NCBI GenBank assembly: GCA_015501055.1
Contig: JADNYV010000408.1
Coordinates: forward strand, 1-31,064
Length of the DNA: 31,064 nt
DNA from: Mucidula mucida
Lineage: Eukaryota > Basidiomycota > Agaricomycetes > Agaricales > Physalacriaceae
Reading direction: 5' to 3'
Both the position numbers and the translations under genes were made by a program. Below the pieces are notes generated by a model. That model searched no databases and was not told where the DNA came from. It saw only the letters and a program-made list of their open reading frames with translations. Positions 1 to 9,930 of the stretch are shown here, piece by piece. Position 1 is the stretch's first letter. Each line of letters starts with the position of its first letter.

Positions 1-1413
1 CGACGCATGAGAGTAACGCACAATCTCGTACTATCACATGCGAATAATATGCCAGCAATAATCAGAATGCAATGACGTCCGTCGGTGACGGTAATCCTTT
101 GCCATGCTATAGAATGGTAGCAGAGCTCGAGCCGAACGGAAAAGGATGGCCTGGAAGAGCCACTCTATCAGTACATGTACCTCCTTCGAAGGATGACCAT
201 TGACAGACCTCTCACCAAGACTAATCTCGACCTCGTCTTCCGCAATGGCCTCAGGAGGAGGGCTCCATGTGTTTGGTCAAAGAAGCAGAACAGGCCCAAG
301 ACGGCGTGTTTTGAGAAACATATGGTCCTGGGTGGTTACGAGGTGCGATCTGAATGGACGCAATGCTGTGAAACGTAAAGCCTGACAGTGAATAGGACAC
401 ATAAGGTCTGCTTGCCCATGACCTTGTGGCTTGATAAGAAAGGAATACTTGTTATGAATTGTGCAGCGAAATCGTAAGCATTAACGATGATCTCGGTCAA
501 GTTAAAGGCCGTGCATGCTTCGGCAATCAAACCGCGTTAATCCGTCATAGAAATGACTCGGTCAAATCAGGCGACGAAAAAAAGAGCTCCACCGCTGGGG
601 AGACTACTAACTCAACGTACATAACGGCCCACCGTTTTCTCCGAGGGTGAATAGCGCACGAAAGCTGGTACCCAATGAGATATCGTATCGGAGTATTGAT
701 AGACTGCGCCACGAGCAACACGCGCTAACCGAGCGTCATTGGAGCCCGAAGTCATTGGTCCAATGACGAGGAATATCCTATGCAGAATCTCGGATGGACA
801 GCGGCGTACAGCGAGTAAACACAGGTCAGGGCAGGCCGGCCATGCTTAGGGAGACACTTTGAGAGTTCAACGTGAGAAGGCTGAACTCGTAGTCTACTTC
901 TTTCAGAACGTAGAGGACATAAAAGGTTTGCCAATCGTCACTCATTGCGTTAAAGACAGCAAAATTTTGCGCTGTATGGGCCGCATGAGAGCTGTACGAT
1001 GAAAGCGAGAAGTCTTTTCCGGATGAAGCAAGTAAGCTACACACGTTGGCATTGCAGGTCGTCGTCGATGCGTCAACCGCACGATCCAATTCTAACGATG
1101 GACATACTAGTAGAAGCAAAAGGCTGATTATTCTGCGGTATCAGCCCATGAGTGTGTCCTTCATGCGAAGAACAATCCAGTAAGTACAAGAACGTTTGAA
1201 GAGGACTCTTGGTGAGAGTCGGAGTCGGAGAAGAAACCAAGGATCTTTAGGATGCACCAATAGTAAAGGAAGCTTTAACATAACTGCATCTTGATCTTTC
1301 CATGTGCTAGCCGATATCAGGAAGGCGAAACAAATCCTTGATTTCCTGGAAGTGGGCAGTGGCAAAGAATAAGGCGACCTCGTGACAAACAACGCGTTCC
1401 GGACCGGGGGCAT

Positions 1414-1425
1414 TTAGGGTTAGGG
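1414..1425 (+). repeat. Short TTAGGG x2 (telo-box-like)
   Basis: Two tandem TTAGGG units followed by TTT. TTAGGG is the usual basidiomycete telomere unit, but two copies are too few to claim a telomere scar. A telo-box-type promoter motif or chance are equally possible. Confidence 0.3.
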
Positions 1426-2454
1426 TTTTAGACGTTGTCATTACTACTCCTCGCACCTCGACCACCAATACTACTCCCAGGCGGTGGTGGCGACTAGTCG
1501 CTAGCTCGTCCACGTCTTTTCCATCACTCCTGCCATTGTCCTCGTTACGGGTTATACACCGCTCTTCTTCCCAGTTCCATATGTACCCGTAACCCAAGAC
1601 CATGCTGTAGAGGCAAGAAATCAGCTGCGCCAATGTCACTAGCATATAACGCCAGATACACCTGAGCCCTATTAGAGGCGAGCTCCCCGGACATTTAGTC
1701 ACCGCCGCCGAATGTGATCGTCTACCCAACATGGCGCACTTGCAACTGGTTACCTAGTATTTCATTGGCCTTTCCTTCATCGCATTGAGCTTTGCGTCCC
1801 GAATATCACTAACGCCGTGCTGACATCCGATGTCAGTCGGGCGCCCCGTGACTGCTGGTAGGGCTCTCGGTGTGCATGATCAGGAGCTAGTCTGGGATCG
1901 CGGCAGCGGAACGTCACTTCGCTCATCCGACATCCTCTGTATTGGCCGCCTTGTATTCATCACAAGAATCTATATCATCCACCTCTAAATATCCCATGGA
2001 ACTGCGCAGGCATGCCGTGTCGTCAGAATCGGCGGAAATATCGACGCATAGAAGGTCAAGCCTGAACGCTGGGGCAGCTTGTGCTGTGCGCTCTAATCAC
2101 GCAGGAAAAGACTTATTGACAGCCTTCTGGCGTATGCAGGTGGGTATACTTTGAGGACATCGTCTTGGACAACAGCCCGAAGTCCGCCCCATCTTGTCAG
2201 GGATACATCACATCCTAATTGCAGTCGATATCCCCCGCCCTATTCATCGAGCCGACTGTCGCTTTGGCTTCCATTTTCCCATCATCCGTGGCGCATATAA
2301 GTCGCTTCTTTGAGACGGTGGTCGAAGCTCTGTCGGCCGGTCGTTTACCAGGAACCTAGGTGACGCATGCGTCGGCGCCATTCGCGCCTATGGGTGTTAT
2401 GATCAGAAATTGAAGAAACTTATAATGGTGAGATACGAAGGGATCAATGGAGCG

Positions 2455-2590
2455 GGGGTTCCTGACTTCTCAGTACTGTCCGTAGTCGCGCCAGTGTAGC
2501 TCAGCCGCTACATCACGACATGCGCGTTTCAATTCATGGTCCTCTTTTTCTTCCTTCTCGTCCGCAGTGCCGAGAGTAGCGTATTGAAGA
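2455..2590 (+). repeat. Isolated copy of tRNA-box-like repeat
   Basis: Outlying copy of the repeat that is arrayed at 4.7-5.96 kb. It has the hairpin core TGTAGC..GCTACA with an A-box-like TAGCTCAGCCGC at 2497-2508, a B-box-like AATTCATGGTC at 2531-2541, then a pyrimidine tract (CTCTTTTTCTTCCTTCTCG). The order and spacing (about 34 nt between boxes) match a tRNA-derived SINE head, which is inference. It is about 2.2 kb from the other copies. Confidence 0.5.
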
Positions 2591-2684
2591 GGTTTGGGGG
2601 AGTTGTGTGGGAATTACTTGACTACTTCACCTTATGAATCAAAGAAGGTGTGTTGACACTCTTGGCATAGTCGTCTACGGAACC

Positions 2685-3186
2685 TTACTCGCTGCCTTTT
2701 TCCAAGTTGCCTCGAAGCAGAATTTGTTCAATCATAGTCAGAGAAGCATGTTTGGCACCGTACACATCAAGCGATTGGATCTGCAGGCCGCTAGATACCA
2801 GATCCCACCAAAGTCGATTAGAGACATAGATAGATATTAGCGATCCTGAGGCTCCTCAAGCGGCGCAGGAAAGGCAGAAGGGCGACGGCATCCTCATCGC
2901 GTATGTGACCGCAGAAAGAGCGAGTCCTCAAGCAGTCGATGTTAAGCACTTGTAGTCTAGGTGAGTACCGGCCCCAGAGTCGGAAGGCGTCTTGGATCCT
3001 GAAGAAGTGCTCTCGAAAGTTCCCCAGCTCCAGATGGGTGATGGAAGGGTTCGCAGAGAGAAGTGTTTCGACGATGACGCTGTCGAAGCAGCCCTTGAGA
3101 GAGAGGCGCTGGAGATTTCGAAATTCGGATATCCTGCGCCATATGTCTGGATACCATCGTGCTGAGAGTATGAGTATGAGTATGAG
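2685..3186 (-). pseudogene. F-box/LRR-type protein fragment without start codon
   Basis: Reading the minus strand from 3186 gives a long open frame with no Met. It contains YPDIWRRISEFRNLQRLSLK, then a segment including SANPSITHLELGNFRE, LQVLNIDCL and DEDAVALLPF. These match, in order, the plus-strand F-box/LRR gene at 13.7-15.4 kb (YPDIWESVSKFQKLQSL, LANPAISHMDFVNFRE, LQVLNIDCL, ATALLPF). After IYLC a single-base shift leads into SNRLWWDLVSSG, the counterpart of CDRLWEHLASRK, and the frame ends at TAA (2685-2687). The upstream end stops at a TAA inside a GAGTAT tandem repeat, and no F-box is found beyond it. This is a relic of the C-terminal half of a paralog; such proteins usually act as substrate adaptors of SCF ubiquitin ligases, but this fragment is unlikely to function. 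Confidence 0.65.
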
Positions 3187-3189
3187 TTA
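3166..3189 (+). repeat. GAGTAT hexamer tandem repeat
   Basis: Three perfect GAGTAT units plus a degenerate fourth (GAGTTA). They sit exactly at the upstream break of the F-box/LRR fragment, so slippage or breakage here may have ended homology. Confidence 0.7.
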
Positions 3190-4734
3190 GGGCTGACCAT
3201 GTCTGTCACATTTTTAGGTAACAGCCATGGCTCCGCGCTCACGCGTCCCGGCCACGCGCTCGCGGTCGTCAATGCAACGTTACATTTGGGTGGGCACTCA
3301 AGATGCCGCCGCCTGCATACTTCACACGACGAGATGACCAGACCCCATGGAAGCCATCCCATAAGCCGGATTCAAATAGGAAAAGAGACAAAACTCCATT
3401 TCTTGTGGTCAAAGTACATAGGAATCTGCCATTTCCACGCATTGCCAGAGCCTCGCGCGTCGAGGTAATGTCACATTTGAGTGGGCACGGATGTCACACA
3501 CACGTCGTATCTGTCTTGCTCGTCTTGAAACCGAACCCGCAGACCAAGGGAGACATCCTCGCGCGGCTTAAACCCGAATTCTTCCTGTCAACGCCCGTGA
3601 TAGCCCGTAAACAGCCTCCTATGTTGCTCTCAGGCCACCCCTTGTCGCTCCAGCAGCACACGGCTCACCGAACGCCGCCACCCTGGCGAGGAGCGCTATC
3701 CTGGTTGAGGCGGACAATGACACTTGCAAGGTGACACCCACGCAGTCGTCCTGACGAGCAGCAGCGCTCTCGTCGAGGTGCACTGGTGCGACTGTCCATG
3801 CGTGTTCATCGAGACAGACAACAAGCCAACTTGATGACACTCACGCAGTCATCCTGACGAGCAGCGCTCCGCGTGGAAGGACAGAAGTGGAAGTGGATGT
3901 TGTTGAAGAATGCTGTCCCGCAATTCTGAGCACTGTTAGTACTTACGAGATGTCTACTCTCAGATCGATGACGCTCCGCATGGCAGTGACGATTTGACAG
4001 AGGGACTCGAATTCCGGGCCTTCTGATGGTGGACTTTCCTGTATTCTTAGGCTAGGGATTATCAGAATCTTGAAGACGATGTGAAGAACACGATGAACGG
4101 ACTGAACGTGCGGAGCGAACAGAGCGAGAGAAATTCTTTCAAGTTGCTTGATGAAACACTCAACAGCGCATTCTGCCTTGTCATATCTCGTTTACGCAGT
4201 TCACAGTGTGGTGCCGCTTCGACGGCGCCACTGTAAGTAAATTGTCCAAGTAATGAACATGTCATAATAGCTCTGTCTCTCCCCGACTTATAGTCTTCAA
4301 GAAACACATCCTTTGATCACCATCACAAGCTCCGTAAGTTGAAAACCGACGTTCTTGGCTCGAGTCCAGAATGACCTTGATAAACAGCAGTGGCGTGACA
4401 ATGGCGCACAGGAGCTTGCTGACGGAACGGATGCTTTGAGGCTGAATAAATCAAAATTGACGAGGATGAGAACGTAGTAGTAGACGTAGTAGACTGAAGT
4501 TGTCGGCCCCGCTCACCTCATTGAACTTGGACACGGCGTGAGACGTAGTATTAGAGCTAGAGGTGTTGGTAAGGAATGTTGAGTTGGTCCTCCTCTTTCC
4601 TCAGCTTCGTTATTTATGGTGGCTTTGTCCGCTCTGTCAAAGTCCTTGTTCCCGACGCGAGTCGAGAACCTGCTGAGAGGGGCAAGAACGGACACTACTC
4701 AACGCGAGCAAGATGAGCGACCTTTGGGCTGTCA
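3190..4734. other. Intergenic, short direct repeats only
   Basis: No supported gene. Two pairs of diverged direct repeats are visible: 3272-3297 with 3462-3487 (shared core ACATTTG.GTGGGCAC), and 3732-3770 with 3835-3868 (shared core CACGCAGTC.TCCTGACGAG). A plus-strand open frame at 3303-3734 has no motif I recognise and crosses these repeats, so I do not call it. Confidence 0.45.
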
Positions 4735-5960
4735 CCTGTGGAAGGTTTGTCAAGACTACTGTGGCTCAGCCGCTACAGCACGACATGAACTCATCGAAAT
4801 TCACCTCTTTTTCTTCTCACTCAAAGTGGGGGGACATGCCGAGAACTTGTCTCATTACTTCCCATGATGGGGGTCATCCAGTGAACAATGATCCTGACCT
4901 CTCTGTACTGTCCATCATCGTGCCAGTTTAGCTCAGCCGCTACAGCACGATATGACAGTGCGTCTCCCTTTTTGCAGATCTAGAGGTTCTGCTGCGTACT
5001 TTCGCCATGCGCGGGAGGAGCATTGGCTGTTGAGCCGGTCCTCCTCTCGTCAGTGGTCTACCTCGAAGTTCTTGTTCCGTGCACTAGCATCTACTTACTT
5101 TAGGGGAGAGTCGGTGTATTACTTGAAATCGGATGGAAAGAAACTGGGGAGATGTGCAATAACGGACCTTGAAGCGTACGAGTGATGATCTACACTCGAC
5201 TCAGAGGATCCTGACTGTCTATCGTTGTGGCATTGTAGCTCAGCCGCTACAACACGACATGAGAGTCCGCCAATTCAAGGTCATGTGGTTGTTTTTCTTG
5301 CTTCTCCTCCGCAAAATAGGTGATTGCGTAGAGTAGCACTGTATCGGGTTAAAAGACCACGACAAGTTGTAATAACCAGCCTTAATTGCTTGAGCAAGCC
5401 TTACTTATTATTGAATTGCTGGCATTGTACTATACTTGTCGGTGTGTAGCTCACCCGCTACAGCACGGCGTGGGCGAGTGTTATCCACTTCTTCTTCTTC
5501 TTCTTGGTCAACATGCCGCCAGTGCAGAGAAGAATTGCTAAACGGATTAGCGCAAAGTTTGACATAGAATGAAAGATTCTGTGCTTTGCCCAAGTAAACA
5601 CCTTGCTGGAGGTGCTTCCACTCCACGTTGCTCTACAAGTGTACATCGTGGCACTGTAGCTCAGCCGCTACGGCACGAATGCAAACTGCGGCAAGATGGT
5701 CTGCAGCCCTTTTTCTTTCGTTTCATCCGCAATGTCCTGCGCGCTGGTACAATTTGAAATTTCCATATAACGAGATACGTTTGTGATCCTGATATCACAT
5801 CCGAGTCCATTCACGTGAAAATAATCTACTTGATCGTCGTGGCAATGTAGCTCAGCTGCTATAGCGCGACATTGTAGTCAGCCCAATCAATTTTTTTTGT
5901 CGTCAAATGAGAAACAAAAGGCCAGGAACATCTTTTGACCAAGTAAGGGCATCGAATGCG
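4735..5960 (+). repeat. Degenerate array of tRNA-box-like repeats (SINE-like)
   Basis: Six units recur at 167-306 nt spacing, with TRGCTCA..CGC cores starting at 4762, 4929, 5235, 5447, 5657 and 5848. Each unit shows, in order: an upstream GATCCTGAC-type segment in several copies, GTGGCA, the core TGTAGCTCAGCCGCTACA (stem TGTAGC/GCTACA, also a good pol III A-box), GCACGACATG, a B-box-like stretch in some copies (AATTCAAGGTC at 5272-5282), and a pyrimidine tract such as TTTTTCTTGCTTCTCCTCCG. The A-box to B-box spacing of about 37 nt fits a tRNA-derived promoter. I infer an old SINE family in tandem or nested arrangement; a satellite with a conserved hairpin is the main alternative. No open frame persists through the units on either strand. 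Confidence 0.55.
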
Positions 5961-6203
5961 AGGGAACTTCTTCCATTGCTCTACGTGATGTGTAGCGTAG
6001 GAAATACCTCACGCGATTTCCGAGGCTACATGACTTCGGTCTTGCTCGAGAATATGGCTATCGTCCTAAAAGACGCCTCGTTTAATGCTGGTCAAGAATA
6101 ACAGACTCCAAATCATTATCAATCTACAGTAGAATACAGACAAAATCGAAAATCAACAAACATCATCATGCAAACAAAAGAAACTGGTACAATACAAGCG
6201 TCC
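5961..6203. other. Intergenic tail next to GNAT/ankyrin copy 1
   Basis: Short spacer with AT-rich sequence just downstream of the minus-strand gene; probably its 3' untranslated region. Nothing else is identified. Confidence 0.4.
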
Positions 6204-7860
6204 TCATCTCGCCGCCGCCAACCTCTGGAGAAGAGCTATCATCGCAGCAGCACCAATCTTACCTCCAGGACCTCTTCTTCCAAAGCCCTCCTCATCCGAA
6301 GTGTCTACGTCGTCGTCCATATCCTCATCCGAGTCATTTTCATCTTCATCCATATCCTCGTCGTCATCGTCAGGCTGTCTGTACGGCCCCCACTGCTTCT
6401 CAGGGTCCAGCCCGACCATGCGCCGCACAAGCCCAAACTCGTTGTCATTAGCACACGTCGGCAACGCCACAAACTTGTGAACGTCGTGTAAAACTCCCTA
6501 TCGCCAACCATCGACTGGTCCCTTGAATCGCTCGTAATCGCGTCCAAGGCGTACTCGACATTTCCGCCCTTGTCAAAGAAGAACGTCGTCTCGTGCGAGT
6601 AGGCGGAAAGCGCGTGAGAACGAACAATATCCGCGGTAAATGGGGAAGAACGCTTGAGAATATCAAATGCAGCGCGGAAGACGGCAGTGAAGCCCCGGTA
6701 GAAGGAGAGATAGAGGCTTGGGTAGAGCGAGGGCGAAATAAATTCACCATTATACAGAGAGTCGATGTCAGAGCCGTCGATGATTTGTCGTCTCTCGAAC
6801 ATAAAAGCCCCCTCCATGGGCATGGTGTCCATACTGAAGGCGGCTTTTACTTTGATCCAGGCGTTAGAAAGACGCATGAATGGCGTACGGCAACATACCG
6901 GTTAGCTGGAAGATCATTCGAGGTGAGAGCCATCCACCCAGGCAACGTCCGCAGGTGCATCCATACTTGTTCTGGTCGATATAATCTTGCACGGTCGCAC
7001 AGCCAGTGTCCATCCCCATTGCGGTCTTTGCTGCGTACTCCATCGACAGATCGGCATCCGAGTACCCGATCCAACTGGCAGAAAGCATTGTCTCCATAAA
7101 CTCGCGTCCACTCACCATACTATCGCGTAGAACTTGCACGGGCGTAGCTCCGTCAGCGTTGTGGTGATTCTGCAGGTCATCGACGCGTCCGAGCTCAAGA
7201 AGCGTGTCGAAGGCTAATTTGTTCTTCGCTTGGACCGCGACATGCATGGGTAGAAAGCCGACTTGGTCAGGCGCATAGAGTGACTGAGGATCGGCTTCGT
7301 GAGCGTGGCGGATGAGTTGTGCAATGGACCCGGACGCGTCTGAAACGATGGCGCAATGGATGGGGAAATTCTGCTGACGTTCGCGCTTGATGTTGTCTGA
7401 CATCTCGTAAGGGTCCTGGCCGTTGGCGAGCATTTCGTGATAGGGAGGTCGAGGTGGAAGAGGAAATTCTTCCCTGACACTTTGCTGCACGTCATCGGAA
7501 GCCAGAATTCGGTGGGAGGGATGTTCGGGGTCCATACTGTAACCGAAGAACTGCGTGCGTCCTATTCTTCTGAATCCGTTCTGGGGTCGAATCATTAGCA
7601 TATACGCGCACGCTTGACCTGATAAACCAACCTTGATGAAGAAGGGCCACAGAGAACTCGTGCAATTCCTGGCTTTCTTCATCCATCATCCCGAGAAAGT
7701 CTCCGCCAAGCATGCGTCGATAGATCAGGTACCCAGACAGAGTGGCGACCTCGCCGAGCGTAGGATGCGTAGCCGTCCCGCAGAGCGTTTGGAGCTGCCA
7801 GTTTTCGTAGCCTTTTTCGAGCGTGAAAGAGTATACGAGGTCTTTGAGTGAGGTCGACAT
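6204..7860 (-). pseudogene. GNAT/ankyrin protein copy 1, GNAT core deleted
   Basis: Exon 1 (7632-7860) starts MSTSLKDLVYSFTLE and runs to HEFSVALL. Exon 2 (6899-7580) begins NGFRRIG, the end of a GNAT fold, followed by ankyrin-like units (FPIHCAIVSD, GFLPMHVAVQ, ADGATPVQVL) and a CTCGRC..GGWLSPRM block. Exon 3 (6204-6849) ends in a strongly acidic DDDDEDMDEDENDSDEDMDD tract. Introns are 7581-7631 (branch TGCTAAT) and 6850-6898. Compared with copy 2, about 265 bp carrying the acetyl-CoA-binding core is missing between exon 1 and FFIK, which breaks the frame if the ancestral acceptor is used. A second break at about 6483 looks like a one-base loss (EFYT-VHKFVALPTC). Ancestral role: probable N-acetyltransferase fused to a protein-binding domain. 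Catalysis is very unlikely here. Confidence 0.75.
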
Positions 7861-7899
7861 GATGGTGGAAGGCAAGTGCAGTCTTTGCATTTAATGACG

Positions 7900-8387
7900 T
7901 CACCCCACATGATCGCGTCCCTTTCGACACACAGTCCCTAGTATGTCGTGAATGGGAGCGTAATCATCTTCTTCAGAGTCGCTGGATTCAATCTCCTCGT
8001 CGTCGGGCGAAGAGCTCAACTCGTCTACACTGTGCGCACAGAATTCTTGACTCCATGCATAAACGTTTTCTGGATTCGGGCTGATAGTGTTACGTGGAAG
8101 AGCGGATGACGCTAGACGTGTTAAAAGCAGCGGTCTATCATCGATGTCAACGAAGATTTCGTGAAGGATGAAATCACCGAAACGTACTGATACACATGTT
8201 CTGCAGCGGTGGCCGCACTGTGGTGCGCGACACTTGAATCAGTCGGATAAAAGTGGTTTGCATTATTTCTGCATACGATGAATGTCAGCCTCCAAGACAT
8301 ACTATCAGCAAGAATGGCAAGAACATACCGCGCGAGCGAGAGAAGGATGTCCCTGTGCCGACCTTGGGGGCCGCTAGGATCCACCAT
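7900..8387 (-). CDS. Small two-exon protein with acidic tail, unknown function
   Basis: I do not recognise this protein. The exons join in phase 0: 8277-8387 (37 codons, MVDPSGPQGR to SWRLTFI) and 7900-8232 (111 codons with stop). The intron at 8233-8276 is 44 nt (GTATGC..TTCAAG). The result is a clean 147-residue frame. Exon 2 opens with a Cys-rich stretch (CRAPQCGHRCRTC), which could bind a metal, then RFGDFILHEIFVDIDD, and ends in an acidic Ser/Asp/Glu-rich region (SSSPDDEEIESSDSEEDD) before TGA. Exon 1 contains a modestly hydrophobic stretch (YVLAILADSMSW). The stop lies only 39 bp before the GNAT/ankyrin copy 1 start on the same strand, so the two are tightly packed. The start is chosen as the first ATG in frame; an upstream exon is possible. 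A single intact frame across a proper intron supports a real gene. Confidence 0.5.
7919..7944. repeat. Dispersed 25-bp element, copy 1
   Basis: CCCTTTCGACACACAGTCCC plus TAGTAT. The same element recurs at 11540-11563 and 13573-13595. This copy is about 60 bp upstream of the GNAT/ankyrin copy 1 start and lies inside the tail of the acidic-protein exon. Confidence 0.55.
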
Positions 8388-9930
8388 TGTGTGCGTGCCA
8401 ACGTGCCCTTGTCCGAAGCCATCATGTTGAAACGTCGATGTTACAACTAGATGGGACTGGTGGGGTAAGGTAGGGAAAGAATGGGCTAGGCAACACGTAC
8501 CTAGGGTGGCTACTAGAATGATAAAGGCCTTCCTGGATTGCCGCCTGATCGCCTATCCAAAGGGCGTTTCTGTGCAGATCATCATCAGCCGCAAGGTGTA
8601 TCTAGAATCGAAGATACGACTAACAGATTCTGGGATGAGGAAGAGTAATCTGACAAGTTGGACATGATAGGAATATGGTAGACCATACTCTCGCGCGTCG
8701 CGTCAATTTATAGTAACCCAGCGCGTCGTTACCTCACGTGAAGACAACAACGAAGGCGCTATACTATTGACTGGCGGCGAACCCATTTTGGATATGAATG
8801 GGCTGATATTCGCTTACGGTACAACAATGGGAGCAGGATGAAAGGAACGATCACAGTCCACAAGCGGTCTGCAAAAGACCATTCAACGGCACAGCTGCGG
8901 GAATGGAACTTGCTAGTGCAGGTGGGTAACGAAACGTGCTGTTATGCTGGGGCTGGACTTCTAAAGACATGGAGAACCAGAGAAAAGGTTTACCGTGGGC
9001 TCCACTTGCAGAAACGTAGTAGAGGTTTTACGACGATATGGCTATCGCCGGCAGACTGTATAGTTATGGAACGCGGCAGGGCGGAGCGCCGAATGCCGAG
9101 GCACGAGGCGATCGATATGGTGGCTGTGTTCCGTTCCACGAGAAAGGGAAAGAAACGTGGCTCCCACGGATATGAGGGAATGGCGGCCGGATTCCATGCC
9201 GGACAGAGACTTGGGACCACCGCCCATGACTGGCAGAGAACGGGAGCGCGACCTCGCCACCAATGTCAGATGTGGCCCGTGGCCTTTTGCCAATGCGGCC
9301 GCTTGATACGTGACACCGCGCCCCAGGTCTGGTCGTGACAGAGACATCCCCGTGAGCTCGCAGGACGGGAACTCCCTGTCATTCCTGGCTCCTCCCCACC
9401 GACGTGACCTTCCCAGAGAGCCTGGGGTAATGTGTCGAGATCCCACCACTGATGCCGCGCCAAATGCGCCACAGGGAAGGCGCGATTCTGATCCCCAAGC
9501 GAGGCGAAGACCTCTCAGTCACCACGCAATACTCTTCATCCATAACGTTGGCGTCCTGGCTTAAGACCTCACTCTACCACCATAACCTCCCCCACTTTGG
9601 ATGGGTTCAATGCCCCTCCCGCCATTTTGCTCCACTTTTCTCCGTTACGTTCGCAGAGATTAGGAACAAGATAGAGAGTGGACTCGAAGTTTTGTTTACC
9701 GAGGTATGGGCTCGCAATCGAGGTTCTAACAGGACATTTACATTTTTCAGGAGCACGACTGCAATAGTAAAAGATGATGATGGAAAAGAGATTGTACGTC
9801 GCTTATATCGTGTATGTAGCGGCGCTTGCTGATTTTACAAGAGAGGGTATGGATGATGTGCAGCAACGAGATTCACAAACTGGGCAACTGTGAATGCTGT
9901 CCTGACGATTATCTGGCAGATTCTTCGTTC
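8388..9930. other. Unassigned region, possible spliced exon near 9.7 kb
   Basis: No gene is firmly supported. A GC-rich open frame at 8838-9338 (plus) has no recognisable motif and a competing frame on the other strand. Around 9.65-9.83 kb a good plus-strand intron is visible (9702-9750: GTATGG, TCTAAC, TTTTTCAG) after a segment reading VTFAEIRNKIESGLEVLFTE. The exons on either side do not join into a long frame, so I leave it as a possible fragment. Confidence 0.35.

Larger units (their letters stand above)
1..2684. other. Gene-poor region, nothing assigned
   Basis: I see no gene that I can support here. Open frames are short and lack recognisable motifs or convincing splice structure. Two minus-strand frames (826-1119 and 1307-1732) have somewhat protein-like composition but match no family I know. 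A two-unit TTAGGG stretch lies at 1414-1425, and one copy of the tRNA-box-like repeat is at about 2455-2590. Confidence 0.5.

Noticed and set aside
1414..1425. Interstitial telomere from chromosome fusion
   Set aside because: Only two TTAGGG units; far too short to support a fusion scar.
3303..3734. 143-codon plus-strand frame
   Set aside because: No motif, crosses diverged direct repeats, and competing frames exist on both strands.
4340..4380. tRNA-like B-box (GGCTCGAGTCC) near 4355
   Set aside because: No T-stem of correct pairing, no A-box at the right distance and no acceptor stem; not a tRNA gene.
4735..5960. CRISPR-like array
   Set aside because: Spacing is irregular, repeat length and sequence vary, and the context is a eukaryotic genome.
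6168..6491. Plus-strand frame rich in Val/Ile/Arg over 6168-6491
   Set aside because: It is the complement of the acidic tail of the minus-strand GNAT/ankyrin gene, whose exon and motifs are clear.
8227..8328. Larger intron 8269-8328 with a start at 8425 for the acidic gene
   Set aside because: That model gives a frameshift before RFGDFIL; the 44-nt intron 8233-8276 gives a clean frame.
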